Assembly (NCBI GenBank): GCA_035578175.1
Contig: JAQMRL010000001.1
Coordinates: 187,426,783 to 187,490,782 of the forward strand
Origin: Catonia carolina
Taxonomy: Eukaryota; Arthropoda; Insecta; Hemiptera; Achilidae
Length of the DNA stretch: 64,000 nt
Reading direction: 5' to 3'
In this document: in pieces, positions 33,067 to 44,736 of the stretch
How the letters are laid out: every line of letters begins with the position of its first letter
Position numbering within the stretch: position 1 is the stretch's first letter
Position numbers and translations under genes: made by a program
Notes under the pieces: model-generated
Databases searched by the model: none
The model's input: only the letters and a program-made list of their open reading frames with translations
Told to the model about the DNA's origin: nothing

Positions 33067-34404
33067 ACGGGTGTTTCAAAAAGGAAGCACTTCAAAGTTT
33101 GAGAACGCTAATTTATTACATTAAGTAATTACAAATTATACGGTATGAAATTATTACCTTTATAACATTCAGATTACCTTTAAAACTTCACAATAAATGT
33201 TCAAAATGACTTCCTCCGCTTGTAATGCAAGTTCGGACACGTTTCATAACATTTGCAGCCACTTTTCGTAGTGTTTGCTCATTAATGTTTGTAATCTCAC
33301 TTTCAATATTAGCCTTCAATTCTGCAATTGTATGAGGATTGTTTTTTAAAACCTTACTCTTTAAATTCCCCCAAAGAAAAAAATTCGCAGGAGTAAGATC
33401 TGGGGATCTTGGTGGCCACAATCCTTTTGATATCACACGATGGCCTAAAAATTCTCGTAAAATATTCAGCGTTTCAGTAGAAGTATGGCACATTGCGTTA
33501 TCCTGCTGAAACCAAAAATCTCGATCTGTAATTCTAACAACGTGATAAATTGTTCAGTTAAGTTGCGGTACACCACACCATCTACAGATGTGTCAAAAAA
33601 TAAAGGCCCAACAATACAACGCCGGGAGATTGCACATCAAACACCAATTTTACGTGCGTGTAGTGGACGTTCATGAAATCTGTGAGGATTATGAGCACTA
33701 TATTTGGCAGTTTTGGCTGTTGATGTAACCATCCAAGTGGAACCATGCTTCGTCACTGAAATAAACACGATCCAATATTTTCAACATCGTTGTCATTAAC
33801 AAGAGAACGTATCCAACGACAATACTGTATACGTTTCCCATGGTCAACTTCTTTCAGTTCATGAACGACACCGATGCGGTAAGGATGCAGATTTAATTTT
33901 TTTGTAGTCCTTAAAGTGGAAGATAGTGATAATCCAGCCTGTGAAGATAACTTTCTAAGTGATTTGCCGGGTGAGGTAGTCAAACGTTGTTTCAAATCGT
34001 CCAAAACTTGTTCTGTTAACACTGATGGTCGACCTGTGCTTTACCGATCCTGTACACTGCCAGTCTCATAAAATTTATTAATCAGGCGCGATATTGTGGT
34101 GTTATTAGGTACTTCAGAATTGGGAAATTTTAACTGGAACTCGTCTTTCACTCATTCGTAAGATTTATATGCGCAATAACTTTCAATAATAAAAACACGT
34201 CATCCTTTGAAAAAACCATGTTTGATTTTATACAGACACTACAGACACAAATGAATACTGGGATAGCACTAGTACATGTCAGTAATACATAATGGGTCAA
34301 CAATGAGTATGGTAGTGCCAACTGTTATTTGGGGGAAAACATATTCCCTATTCAGAAAATATTAACCCTTAAACTTCGAAGTGCATCCTTTTTGAAACAC
34401 CCGT
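33067..34404 (-). mobile_element. Mariner-type element, degenerate transposase
   Basis: Ends acgggtgtttcaaaaaggaa (right: acgggtgtttcaaaaaggat), with TA outside. Minus-strand pieces: 34022-33753 with LKQRLTTSPGKSLRKLSSQA (helix-turn-helix) and YRIGVVHELKEVDHGKRIQY. Then 33493-33188 with WPPRSPDLTPANFFLWGNLK, the third catalytic region, and a normal C-terminus. The stretch between them is frame-broken. It is 57 bases upstream of exon 6. Confidence 0.85.
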
Positions 34405-34460
34405 TATTACTGTATGCATTTCTTTATTTGTGTAACATTTTTTTCTATTTCTCTCGAAAG

Positions 34461-34633
34461 AGGAGGGTGAAGTTGGTATACAGGAAGTTGAAGAAGATGA
34501 TGATGAAAATGGAAGGCAATTAGTAGCAATTCTAGAAAATGTTGTTGATGGTTGTGAAGTGGAAGTGGAAGTGTTACCAGAAGAAGCGTCGTCGCTTCTT
34601 CAACAGTATTCACTTTCTGATGAAATTGCTCAA
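34461..34633 (+). CDS. C2orf42: C2orf42 homolog, coding exon 6 (acidic insert)
   Basis: 173 bases, phase 1 to 0, after ttctctcgaaag and before gtaagt. The split codon from exon 5 gives a lysine and an open frame KEGEVGIQEVEEDDDENGRQ, then EVEVEVLPEEASSLLQQYSL. It is strongly acidic and I see no match in vertebrate C2orf42, so assignment rests on splice phase, open frame and position. Confidence 0.8.
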
Positions 34634-34688
34634 GTAAGTAGAAGTTTATTATTGGACCATTTATAAGTTCATGTTTGTTTTTATAGTT

Positions 34689-34783
34689 CTTCTTCTTCAG
34701 GTGCCTTCTCCATTACAAAGGTTGGCTATCATCATGGTCAGTCGCACCTTGTCCACTGCTGCTCTGAACAGGTCATGCGACGA
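34689..34783 (-). mobile_element. 95-bp LINE 3' tail with 13-bp target duplication
   Basis: cttcttcttc followed by the antisense of the LINE 3' end seen at 42060-42133 (gatagccaac, catcatgg..., aagaagaag). Flanked by tgtttttatagtt at 34676-34688 and 34784-34796. An extreme 5' truncation, 55 bases past the exon 6 donor. Confidence 0.8.
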
Positions 34784-35098
34784 TGTTTTTATAGTTGGAA
34801 TCACTTAATTATGAGCTTGCTTGTAATTGTGGAGGTGTCAGATTTGTCGTATTATCCGATTTGCTATTACATTAATCAAGATTGTTTATGCAGGCTGAAT
34901 TACAATTCTGCTTGGTCATTGTTGCCACCTTACTAATTTATTTTTTGTGTCAACAAGAAGTTCAGTTTTATAAATTCTCTTTAACTGATACATTTTCCTA
35001 TCAGTATTATTACAGCCACTTTTGTCTGTTTCTTATAATTGTAATTTATATTTAGCAAAAGTAAAAAATAAAGATAATACCTAACGGACATTAAAATA

Positions 35099-36419
35099 CA
35101 GGGTGAGCGTAAAGTTTTGCCCTGATTATAAAAATTTATTGGAGAATAACTGTTTGACATAATAATTTAAATTTGATGCTGTTACATAGGTTTTTTTTAA
35201 GATTACTTACATTAGTAAACTTCAACGTGTGCCCCCTTGGTAGCTCGGAGAATGTCGAAGCGGTATCCCAGTTCCCGCCAGGTGTTTTGTAACACTGGTG
35301 TTCTGTCACTGTACCCACAGCAGCTTGTATCCTAGCCTTCAGTTCGTCAACGTCAGCAACTGGTGTGGCGAAGACTCTGTCCTTGATATAGCTCCAGAAA
35401 AAAAGTCAAGGGGAGTAATGTCTGGAGAGCGGGGTGGCCAGGGTGTTGGACCATCCCGTCCAATCCACCAATCCGGAAATGTTTCATCCATCATCCAGGA
35501 AATTACGCAATATCAAAGCCCAGTGGGGGGGGGGAGCTCCATCTTGCTGGAAAATTATCTATGGTTGATATTCTTCTAACTGTGGTGCAAAACATCTAAG
35601 TAAATGTTAGCGTTAATGGTGTTTTCTGTGAAGAAAAACGGCCCGAAAACTTTGTTATGCATGAGGCCGCACCAGACATTCACTTTTTCGCTGTCTCGCT
35701 GTAACTGTACAGTAGCATGTGGGTTCTCTGATCCCCATTTACGGACATTATGCCTATTTATCATTCCACTGACATGAAAGGTGGATTCATCGGTAAAGCA
35801 TATGCGATTTAAGTAATCGTTAGCGCCATCAATCCTGTTGAGAATCTCAGTTGCGAATTCTGCACGTCTCAGTAAATCATTCGGTTGTAAGGCCTGCACG
35901 ATTTGCACTTTATAAGCATGCATTCTTTATGAAGAATTTTCACCACACTTGCTTGTGGTATTTGAAGTTCACGTGATGCTTGACGAGTTGATTTAGACGG
36001 ACTCCGTTGAAACGATTGCCGAACACGATCAACAGTTGCTTTACTCACACTAGGCCTGCCACTTCTAGGAAGATCTTCAACGCTGCCTGTTTCTTTAAAC
36101 CTTTCATACCATCGCTTTATTGATTTAACATCAGGAGGGCTGCATCCATAAGAAGCCCAAAAATTACGCTGAACACTGATGGGCGATTTCGTTTCGTGAA
36201 ACCAAAGCACACATTGCGCTTTCTCCTGCTTCGACACCATTTCGCCAGCAACTAACGTGAACAACAGATCGCGTCATTGTTGAGGAGCACTAGCTCCATC
36301 TATTGGTCACAAAAACGACTAACAATAACCTATGTAACGGCGCCAGATTTAAATTATTATTTCAAACGGTTATTCTGTAACAAAGTTTTATAATCAGGGT
36401 AGACTTTATGCTCACCCTG
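35099..36419 (-). mobile_element. Tc1/mariner element with split transposase
   Basis: Ends cagggtgagcgtaaagtttt...ccctgattataaaa, inverted on the right, flanked by TA. Minus frames: 36264-35869 carries a double helix-turn-helix N-terminus (KRWYERFKETGSVEDLPRSG, then STRQASRELQIPQASVVKIL). 35923-35576 carries ICFTDESTFHVSGMINRHNV (first Asp) and VWCGLMHNKVFGPFFFTENT. The last part (35560-35300, PPRSPDITPLDFF type) is frame-broken, with a run of nine Gs at 35525-35533. Inactive but fairly young. Confidence 0.87.
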
Positions 36420-36421
36420 TA

Positions 36422-38007
36422 TATCAAGAGACAAGCTCAGGTTAACCATTTATTCAAAATGTATTTAAATATACTAATAATAAAATTACAGTTTCTCAAA
36501 ATAATCAGTATAAAAAATAAAACCTATAGAAAGAAACTGTTTCTGTACCAAGATAATCATTAAAACCATCCATAACTCATACCATTTATCAGTTATGACT
36601 AGTAAACACAATTAAAATATTTTTCAAAGCTGATGAACTCTGAATATACGCATTGCCCCTTACCCACTTCATAGCTAGCCAATGACTTGCCAGCAAAGTT
36701 GCCAATACTTGCTTTCATAGCTCTGTTATATATTTCGTCAGCTTTTTTTTAGTCTTTCAATAAGAATTATAACATATGAACATACAACCAGCTGATTATA
36801 TTATAAAGTATTGCATGTTAACGCGCTCTATAATCGATGTGTTCAGTACGAAATGCAAGACACGAACAAACTACTGCAGCGCTTATACGCATGCACACGT
36901 AACGTTTGTCAGACATTCGTACAATCTGACAACGCTGGCAAATGTTCTGATTGGTCTAAACGTGTGGAACAGCAGAGTTCATGAATCAAGTGAAAAGCGT
37001 TATAAATTGATACCCATGAATTTATATTTTTGTGAAATAAAGGGGATAAACAAAATTGATAATGTATCCTTACCTGGGTAAGGTAAAAATAATGTTCATT
37101 CATACTGTAATTTATATTCTATGGTTGGCACGATGCATTTCAAAAATTTGTTTGTGATCGATAAGGTAATATTTTTATCACTTAATTTCTCATAGAGCAT
37201 AATAGTAAACACTGCTACCTTAAGTGTGGCAACTGCTAAGTGCAAACTCACATTGTTGTGAATCTGATTCTTCTGCTATTTTCCGCTGCCTATGTGAAAC
37301 TAGTTCTAATGCACCAGTTGTTGAAATTCTAATGTAATAACAGGACTGAAACAAAAATGATAAGTAGATCAAGAAACTTTATTGTCTAATTAATTTTTAT
37401 TAGGGTGCTTAATTGTGTATAAACAAAGTAAATTTTTCAAATTTAAGGGAACCATTATTGAGATACTGTAACGTATGCTATAAGTGCATTGAACGTAGTG
37501 CACTAAAAATGGTATTTTCTTTAAACTAGCTAAAATTTAAACTGTATACACTGATGTTCGCGTGAAATGATGATTTATGATTTTGCTCCCTACTGTTCTG
37601 TTTCGGGTAAATTCAAAGTGATGTTTTTCTCCTCCATGTCATTGCATCCAAAAATAAAGTGTGGCCCTGTGTTTACATTCAGACAAGGTTAGTAGGCTTA
37701 CATAGAGAAATCTTGAAGTATCTGGTGACTTTCCAAAAAACGGAATCACATAGAACAATTTTAAAATGAATTGACTTTTTTTTTGAAAAAGAATTTTGTA
37801 TGCCTTCTTTCAAGGTTAGTCATGCTCAAAATATATTCCTTTCTAAGATTATTTCTGCCAAAAGATAAAATGAAGTGGTTACTTTTTGGATGTAAATAAC
37901 GTTGTGTTGGTAGATTTTCTTTGTGTGCAGTCACACTATGTAGGCCTAGTGAAAATTATAATGTATAGCCTACTGGTTTAAATAATAAAAATGCTTTTGT
38001 TTTGCAG
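36422..38007. other. Intron 6, no feature seen
   Basis: No repeat ends or coding remnants that I can name; open frames at 36776-37103 on both strands look incidental. Confidence 0.35.
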
Positions 38008-38199
38008 TTGCAAGGTCTAGAAGTGATACAAAGTATAGATAATACAGCTACAACGACAACAACTACAACAACAGCTGTAGAACAACTTGTCGCAGATTCA
38101 TCACAAATGGTTCTTGTCAATCAGAAGTCTTTAAATCAATTATTAGCCACAGATTTACAACCACAACAACAGCAGCAACTACCTGTATTAAAATTAGGA
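38008..38199 (+). CDS. C2orf42: C2orf42 homolog, coding exon 7 (Thr/Gln-rich)
   Basis: 64 codons, phase 0 to 0, between ttttgcag and gtaagt. Low-complexity: a run of eight threonines (NTATTTTTTTTAVEQL) and a QPQQQQQLP run around otherwise ordinary residues (MVLVNQKSLNQLL). Variable linker without a vertebrate counterpart that I recognise. Confidence 0.82.
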
Positions 38200-38435
38200 G
38201 TAAGTTTATTTAGTTAATTACTGGATAAATTATTTTTTTAGCTTATTTGAAGTCAGATGTTTGTTATTAGCCAGTTCATTTATTTGTACTTAACAGCGTG
38301 TGGGTTTGAATGATGTGAAAAGTTTCCAGATCCTGGAAAACTGAACTAGAATTTGGAAAAATTGAATCTGGGACCTCTCCTCCTATTTGCCCCCGGCGAA
38401 CAACATTGTCTTTCCTTTGCTTGGAAATATAATTA

Positions 38436-39095
38436 CAGTAAACTCTCAATTATCCGCGGGCGGTTTATCCGCGGTGCCTACAGTACAACGTTTTATGTAT
38501 AAAAAAGTGCTCGTCTCTCATCATGCGGTTTTGGGTTCGAATCCCACTCATGCACTGCATTTTCATACGTTACAAAAAAAATCGTTTCATCATTCACTGT
38601 CACAACCCGTCATCGTTGTTAATGACCACAGCAGTTGATGCAACGTTAAATAAACAAAGAAAAAAAAGAAAAATACACAAAAATAAGTTTTGAAACTTAG
38701 AATTATTTCGTAAAAACGGAAATAGGTTCTCTAATTACTTCAATGTAATAAAAATAATCATAAACAATATAATACATAATAAACTATAATAATGTACAGT
38801 ACAACACGTACAGTATAGTATTTAACTTGAAAAACAAGAGCAATTGACCAATTTTTTTTTGTAAAAAAACGTAAACATAACTTCCTGTTAAACAATAATG
38901 TACAAAACTTAGATTTAGTTTTTTATCATGTACGTTCTTTTACTAGACAATAAACCGATTTAAAACACTTGTGTGTTGTTTTTAAGTACCTTCAGCCATT
39001 TTAACCGCTATCGGCAATTTAGTGGCTTATCCGCGAAATTCGGTTATCCGCGGTATCCGCACCAGTCAATTCCGCGGATAATCGGGAGTTTACTG
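38436..39095. mobile_element. pogo/Tigger-type MITE carrying a SINE B insertion
   Basis: Ends cagtaaactctcaattatcc (left) and cagtaaactcccgattatcc (right, inverted), flanked by TA. Both ends repeat the ttatccgcgg word. A SINE of family B lies inside at about 38495-38660. Confidence 0.82.
38495..38660 (+). mobile_element. SINE family B, 5'-truncated
   Basis: gtgctcgtctctcatcatgc, gggttcgaatcccactca, catacgttacaaaaaaaatc and an A-rich end. Only the first part of the tRNA-like head is missing. Confidence 0.75.
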
Positions 39096-39593
39096 TAATT
39101 AGACTTAGATTTACAGTTAAGTGTGACACTAAACCACTGTATGGAGACAGCTTCTATTCTGTTACAAACTGTCACTAAGATATAATATGTTTAGTATGTC
39201 TTGTGTGTTTTGCATAATCTAAGGCAATCAGTGTGATATTTTTCAAAACAAAAGTTTTCATTAACATTAAAATCAACATTCCTATTACACCTACTGTTTA
39301 TTACATATTGCTTACCTTTTAATGAGGTTAAAATTCTCAAAAAAATAAAACAAAACTTGTTTTGAAAGCGAATTGGTTGTCTCAAAATCTAAATTGTGGA
39401 AAGGTTCTCCTAAGAATTTATTTTGTTCTCTGCCTTAAATTTAGACAAGAATTATTTCAGTTTTTGAAAAGGAAAATTGTGTGTGTGTAATTTGTAAAAT
39501 TACTAATACTGTTCGTAATTAATTTTTTACTTAATGTTGTCTTGTTCATGTTAACATGTAAATTATTTATTAATTTACCTTTCTTGTGTCTAG

Positions 39594-39726
39594 ACCAATG
39601 GTGGAAGTGTTAAACGAAAACGAGACGATGCAACTTCTGCTTTATTGACGTTACAAGAGGGTGTTTTAACAACTCCTAAAAAATCATCTCATCGAAAACA
39701 TACAAATCACCACAAATCAATAGCAG
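39594..39726 (+). CDS. C2orf42: C2orf42 homolog, coding exon 8 (basic, NLS-like)
   Basis: 133 bases, phase 0 to 1, after gtgtctag. It encodes GGSVKRKRDDATSALL and TPKKSSHRKHTNHHKS: a basic KRKR motif and a His/Lys-rich stretch. The basic linker parallels the SKSKKRRKDE segment in the same place of the human protein, which suggests nuclear import. Ends with a split codon before gtaatt. Confidence 0.85.
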
Positions 39727-39829
39727 GTAATTCTTGTTTGATCGCAAGTATTTTGCTAACAAAAATAAGATAGTGTAACATTTTATTTTACCAAATGAAT
39801 TTATATAATAAATTTCACTAACCTTTCTT

Positions 39830-39915
39830 TTTAAGTGCGTCAACTTTTATTTTCGCTTACACGTGTTTCGGTGGATCCACCATCATTAGAGTAAATAACA
39901 TATAATTGAAACTAA
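39830..39915 (+). repeat. End fragment related to the foldback MITE at 1129
   Basis: tcggtggatccaccatcatt and ataattgaaactaaaaactt match the inner part of its arm. Confidence 0.5.
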
Positions 39916-40594
39916 AAACTTTATTTATTAAAAGTTCATGTTCACTATAGATAGCAACAGCAGTCAATATTACTTCATCATTCCTTAATTTGACCTGTTA
40001 ATTCAAAATGTCATGCTTTTGCTCTTTTAAATATTTATAAATGTGGAACATCTCAGATTTTTCAATTTTATTTTTATTTTCTATATTACATTGTTCTATT
40101 ACATTAAAATGTTTATCCATTTCACCAAATTTATGTTTTTCCTCTTTTATATGATGGTATAGTTAGATATAATGTAACATTTTAGAATGCATCTAACTCA
40201 GAAAATTATCTTTGTAGGAATAGGCCTACTCTGGAAGTTTACTTTTTAATCAAGTCTGACTGACTTCTTTTCCATGTCATTTTTAAGTAATACTTCATCA
40301 GGTTTCAGTTTGGTATTTTTGTCCTGAAAAGCGATTGGTGATTGTGTTCACATTGTGGTGAAAGAAGCTTTAAAGATGAGGGATTTTTTTTTGCTGTCAT
40401 GTTAATTAGAAGAGATCAATTATGCCCAAATTTTTTCATCCATCCTTTTCAAACGTAACTCAGTTATAATTACTTTCATTTAACTTGATTAAAAAGTTTT
40501 ATTACTGTATTAATAACCTGAATTCCTTAGAGTCTGACACACTAAAGCTTACAGTTAAAAGTGAGGGTTACAGACAGCCTGGCGTAAAAATATT

Positions 40595-40710
40595 AATTTT
40601 TTTTTTGTTTTACGTCTTGACTGTTTTGCAATTTATGTTAATGCAGACGGTGGATGATGATGTGATGAAAAAAGGCAGACCTGACCAGGAATTGAACTCG
40701 AGATTATTCA
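40595..40710 (-). mobile_element. SINE family C, truncated, inverted
   Basis: The reverse complement reads gagttcaattcctggtcagg, ctgccttttttcatc, then cgtctgcattaac, like the copies at 48940 and 59820. Confidence 0.55.
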
Positions 40711-41304
40711 CAATTTATTTGTCAGTGATTATTCACAATGGATTGATTTTATTATGATAAAAATATTAATTAATGTGTAATACTTGTACATTCTGAAAAT
40801 TCCTTGTTTTAGATATTCTTATTTTCTAAATTTTCATTCAAATAATTTCAGTTGCTAAGTTTACAAAGTTAGCAACAACCTCATTTACAGATCATTGTGT
40901 ATTTTGGAATAACAAAGTATTGTACTGAACATAATAGACTGTGGTAATCTTTGGGCTACAAAGGTGTAGATAAAATTTTTTATCTTGTATAAATGTTTTT
41001 ATTTTTCTTGTAATGGTTGTTTTTATTTATTTTAAAAGGAAGTTAAGCATAGGACTAATGGATTTTTGCTAGGAAACTGGATTTAAAAACATTGATAAAA
41101 TATCAGATGGAGAGAAAACTTTTTTTGAGTTTTGTATGGATTAAAAATTTTAAATAAATAAAATAAAAAAAGAGAAATACAATGTAGGTGATGTTGCAAT
41201 AAGAAGCATAATGTAATGTGAGTCTCATACAAAATGATAAGAATCATTTGCTATTGAGGTTGTGGCATGAGCAACACATGTAGAATACTTCAAGTGCTTT
41301 TAAA

Positions 41305-42133
41305 TACTTCAAGTGTTGTTGATCATGGATGACTTTAACGCCTAAGTGGGAAGTGGAAGAACTGGCGAACACATAGGCTGTTTTGGTCTGGGTGAAAGGA
41401 ATGACCGAGGATATAGACTCAGCGTTTTTGCTGCAGAACACGAACTAATTGTTGCAAATACCTTCTATCAACAACACCCTAGGCGTTTGTATACGTGGAA
41501 GTCTGCGGATGGGAGAACAAGGAAAGAGTTAAGCAGTATACTTACCTAGGCAGCAATGTAAACGAGGATTGGGATCACTCGCAAGAAATTAAGATACGCA
41601 TAGAAAAAGCCAGAGTGGCCTTCAACAATATGCGAAAAATTTTCAAAACTCACGACCTTACACTTGCTATCAAAATGCGTCTCCTTCGATGTTATGTGTT
41701 CTCTGTACTGTTCTACGGCGTGGAAGCTTGGACGCTCACTACTGAGGCCTCAGCCAGGAGGCTTGAAGCCTTTGAAATGTGGCTTTATCGAAGAATGTTA
41801 CGCGTATCATGGAGGGACAGAGTCACCAATGTAGAAATTCTTCGAAGGATGAATAAAGATAAAGAGGTTCTTGACATCGTGAAAGTGCGAAAGCTCCAAT
41901 ACCTGGGACACATTATGCGCAATGAGAACCGTTACGTGTTGCTCCAAAAGATTCTGCAAGGAAAGGTGTATGGGGCGAGGGGTCCCGGTAGAAGAAGGAT
42001 TTCATGGTTGAAAAATCTAAGAACGTGGTTCAACTAGTCGACGACCCAACTTTTCAAAGCAGCTGTTTCCAAAGTCAGAATAGCCATCATGATAGCCAAC
42101 ATCCGAACCGGATAGGCACCATAAGAAGAAGAA
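41305..42133 (+). pseudogene. RTE-like LINE, endonuclease joined to C-terminus by internal deletion
   Basis: LIMDDFNA (catalytic GDFNA motif of the AP endonuclease, G changed to D) and a stop are followed by GLGERNDRGYRLSVFAAEHE and YTWKSADGR. Then, within a few codons and after a frame change, come ERVKQYTYLGSNVNEDWDHS and SVLFYGVEAWTLTTEASARR, the region after the reverse transcriptase. The whole polymerase core is missing. Ends in (AAG)n at 42121-42133. Confidence 0.8.
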
Positions 42134-42194
42134 GTATAGTTATATTGTGAAAAAATTTAATTACTGACAAATTAATATTATAAGTATTGTGACT

Positions 42195-42605
42195 GCCCAT
42201 AACAGGCAGGTGGAGTGTTAAATTATTTGCATTCGATCTGCTAGTTCCTTCAGGGCTACAAAAATAGTTCTGTTTCTTATTACATGGTCAGCCAATTATA
42301 TGACTGAAGCATTTAAGAACAAAAGAGGTAAAGGTGTAAAAATCTATAGTTAAGAATTATCTTCTCTGAGAGTAATGAATGTCATCATTATACACACTGA
42401 CACTGTGTTGAATGAAATTAAGGTGTCATTTGCAGGGTGGAAGTAGATGCTTTTCAGAGGGCCTGGCATATTGATAAACATACTTTTTCATTCAGTGAGG
42501 AAGGCAATTGTAAACCACCTCATTCCTCATTTTACTTAGTAAAGCGTCTTGAGATTCAAACCAGTCTTTCAGCTGATGACATAAACAACATGAAAAGTAT
42601 TACGA
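42195..42605 (-). repeat. Interspersed repeat family R, inverted copy
   Basis: gcccataacaggcaggtgga at the left, caccttttgct-like middle and gattcaaaccag / cagctgatgacataaacaac at the right mirror 21553-21960. Confidence 0.75.
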
Positions 42606-42787
42606 CACGACATGTTTTATAACATTTTTGAAATTGCTTTTCAGAATATCCTCAGTTAATTTTTTGTCATGCAATCAAGTAAGAATTGTCATGCAATCTA
42701 AGTAAGAATTCCTACTTAGAAAGATTTTTAAGATTAGTAAGTATCTATTAAAAACTGTTCAAGAATTCTTTTTAAATTGTCTTTCAG

Positions 42788-42921
42788 TTGCTGAAGGAAC
42801 TGAAGATACAGTTAACCAGTCTTTTATTCAGTGGCTCGCATCTATAACTGAACGAATAAATCAAACAATGCATTATCAATTTGATGGAAAACCTGCTCCT
42901 TTAGTCTTCCATGCACCTCAA
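42788..42921 (+). CDS. C2orf42: C2orf42 homolog, coding exon 9
   Basis: 134 bases, phase 1 to 0. [20 protein letters not shown] is followed by [15 protein letters not shown], nearly identical to human [20 protein letters not shown]. It opens the most conserved C-terminal half of the protein. Confidence 0.95.
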
Positions 42922-43404
42922 GTAAGAAATACTGCACTAGCGAATTCTTGATGCTACTCCTGTTTTTTGTGTGTATATTTTTTCCTAAAAAGTGGCCTTC
43001 TTATGAATGATTTGTATGAAAAATGTCTAAGTGGTAACTATTCTTTGTTTTGATCGTGCGCTCAACTGGAATTCCAAAAAAAATGTAAATATTGTATGTA
43101 TGACCCATCTTAACCACATACATCACAACTTTTTAAATTTTTCTTCATGGTCCACGTGGGAATATTTCTGCAAAATGAAACAATTTTTTTGTGTACACAA
43201 ACCGTGTACATTATGTAAAAGCATATTGGAAAATCTGTAGTTACTTTGTGCTTTTTTTAAAGCCTCAGTACTTTTTTGCAGAGAAATAATTTAGTCACTA
43301 GTCCTGTTGGCAAACTTTCAGAACTTGTAAACCTAATCTCATCAGTATGCACATCTCTTGTAAGATTATTTTTTAATATTAATTTAGTTACAAGCTATAA
43401 GTTA

Positions 43405-44180
43405 CTTTTTTGGCATCAGTCTTATGACTGGTTTAATGAAGTTCTCCAAGCTTTCTGTCTTGCACAAGTTTTTTTCATATCTACATACCTGCAACACCGT
43501 ACATCATTTTGTAAATTGCTTTAAATATTCTGACTTTTGCCTCCCTGTACAATTCACTCCTTCAATATTTCCCTCCATTATTGATAGACCAATACCTGGA
43601 GGTCTTAAGATATGCCCCACTAGCCTATCCCTTCTTTGGGTAAGATGTTTCCACAGGCTTCTTTCTTCCACTTGTGTAAGAACCTCTAAATTACTTATTT
43701 TTCCACCCACCTAAACTTTAACATTCCTCTGTAACACCACATTTCAAAAGATTCTATCCTTTTCCTTTCTCTTCATCCCTTATCATCCACATTTCGCTCC
43801 CATCTAATGCTACACTCTAAACACAGCGTTTTAAGAACTGTTTCCTAATCTTTAAATCAATGTTTGTAGTCGGTAAGCTGTTTTTCATTTATCCTTTCAT
43901 CATCCTTTGATATCTAACTTTCTAGATAGCAGAGTTGTCCAACTTCTTGTAAGTTTTTATTGCCTACTTTAAAATTTTCCATCTCCTCTAAACCACTCTT
44001 GCTACTGCACAACACTTTTGCCTTGTTATTATTAATTTTCATGAAGTAATCCTTTCTCATGATCTCATCCATTCTATTTTAGATATCCTCTGATCTTTCT
44101 TTGTCTCTGCTAATATTACGGTATTATGGACGAATCTCAGCTTTTTCATTGTTTCTTTATTGTTTTATAAAGTTACTCTA
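43405..44180 (-). pseudogene. 5'-truncated LINE, same family as 19205-20095
   Basis: Minus 43710-43504 encodes RSLWKHLTQRRDRLVGHILR and a G-R-Q-K-S-E-Y-L-K end. 43720-44170 corresponds to the reverse transcriptase end with broken frames. Shares cagtctt.tgactgg and atgaagtaatcctttctcat with the other copy. Confidence 0.7.
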
Positions 44181-44562
44181 TTGTTATTAATCCTATTATT
44201 AAGTATTTTGATTGTCTATTTGACAAATCCCTGGAAATTGTCACAAAATGGTCTATTACTAATAAGAATTTGAAATATTAGCTACTCATAAACTAATTCA
44301 AATGGTTTAAGTTATACTATGTATTTTCATTAAGTATTATTTTTATTAGTAAAACAAAATTTTAGTAAAATATCTTTCTTGAGTTTTGTTTACAATTGAA
44401 TATTTTTTGTATATGCGTTCTTAGTGATAAACTGGAGTGCTGTAACCATAAAATTTCATTTGTTTAGGAATTTCCCATTAAATTCAAATTAATTTTTTTT
44501 TATTTTTGTTAATTTTAATACCAAATATAAGATTAACATTCATCTTACCTGTAATGTTTCAG

Positions 44563-44736
44563 GCATTTTTTGATTGCTTAAGGGAAAGAATTTCAATAGT
44601 TGGTCCTCGAAAACGTCTCCCAAATCAAACAACTGTGTTCCGAAGAAAAGATTCTGTACCATTAGGCACTTTTACAAAATACTCTTGGCATATCAATAAT
44701 ATATTCCACTGTAAACAAATTTTTGAAACACCTTTG
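44563..44736 (+). CDS. C2orf42: C2orf42 homolog, coding exon 10
   Basis: 58 codons, phase 0, between atgtttcag and gtaagt. [20 protein letters not shown], then [20 protein letters not shown], aligns with FFDALQQRISIGSAKKRLP and [20 protein letters not shown] of human. Confidence 0.95.

Noticed and set aside
35298..35579. Plus-strand 93-residue frame
   Set aside because: Antisense of the damaged end of the mariner transposase.
43276..43524. 82-residue plus frame
   Set aside because: No family resemblance; its end overlaps an antisense LINE.
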